Shown one piece after another: positions 63,901 through 64,000 of a DNA stretch of 64,000 nucleotides. The translations under genes were made by a program, and so were the position numbers. The notes below the pieces were generated by a model. It did not search any database, had not been told where the DNA came from, and was given only the letters and a program-made list of their open reading frames with translations. The stretch lies in assembly GCF_028769735.1 (NCBI RefSeq), contig NC_088173.1, positions 19,656,038 to 19,720,037 on the forward strand, in the 5' to 3' direction. This DNA is from Zonotrichia leucophrys gambelii (Eukaryota > Chordata > Aves > Passeriformes > Passerellidae). Numbering within the stretch: the first letter of the stretch is position 1; the number at the start of each line of letters is the position of its first letter.

Positions 63901-63983
63901 TGACTGTGAGCTTTTTGCTTAACCTTATACTATATTTGAACTCAGCCCTGTTTTCTAAGTGACAGAGCTAGTGACCTGACTGC
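60913..63983. other. Unique AT-rich non-coding sequence
   Basis: No gene is supported. It has an A-rich tract at 62064-62098. Open frames of 60-87 codons occur on both strands and overlap one another. An AAGGTAAGC donor-like word follows an open frame near 61317, but no acceptor or partner exon was found. Confidence 0.55.
62064..62098. repeat. A-rich low-complexity tract
   Basis: Runs of A separated by single or paired C, as in the tract at 39595-39659. It could be a decayed tail of a retroposed sequence, but no body is recognised upstream. Confidence 0.8.
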
Positions 63984-64000
63984 TGTCTTGGTTTGGGTGG
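63984..64000 (+). mobile_element. Possible first bases of an LTR, cut by the window edge
   Basis: The window ends in TGTCTTGGTTTGGGTGG. Several passerine endogenous-retrovirus LTRs begin with TG followed by a very similar TGTC(T/C)TGGTTTG word. Only 17 bases are visible, so this is a guess that the next bases outside the window would settle. Confidence 0.2.

Overview
This window is a stretch of vertebrate nuclear DNA, almost certainly from a bird. It has no gene that can be supported from the sequence alone. The organism call rests on four CR1 LINE copies. Two keep the typical avian CR1 3' end, with its short ATTCTATGATTCT-type repeats, and they match CR1 text of the kind found in passerines and other neoavian birds. 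The background is AT-rich, CpG-poor and stop-rich in all frames, as expected for a gene desert or a very large intron. No bacterial operons, phage genes, CRISPR arrays, rRNA or tRNA genes are visible.

Layout: 1-900 is plain AT-rich DNA. 901-1620 is the only GC-rich, CpG-clustered patch. 1621-26978 is unique non-coding DNA with short tandem duplications, a (TAC)n microsatellite, T-rich tracts, a pyrimidine tract and several hairpins; the strongest hairpin has 25-bp arms at 24682-24735. 26979-27790 is a minus-strand CR1 with a decayed reverse-transcriptase remnant. 31955-32068 is a short CR1 3' fragment. 34051-34195 looks like a very old palindromic DNA-transposon relic. 36603-37365 is a minus-strand CR1 with an internal deletion, and 41769-42331 is a plus-strand CR1 3' part. 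The rest of 42332-64000 is mostly unique AT-rich DNA. It holds a (TA)n(TG)n microsatellite, a CA/TG inverted repeat, a clean 51-bp tandem duplication at 60811-60912, and perhaps the first bases of an LTR at the right edge.

The long open frames here (up to 184 codons) are short relative to genes, lack recognisable domains and behave like chance frames or repeat shadows. One segment, 44149-44263, has good splice-site context around a single open frame and is offered only as an exon candidate. I found no convincing novel biological system. The most useful leads are the hairpins, the CpG cluster, the transposon relic and the exon candidate.
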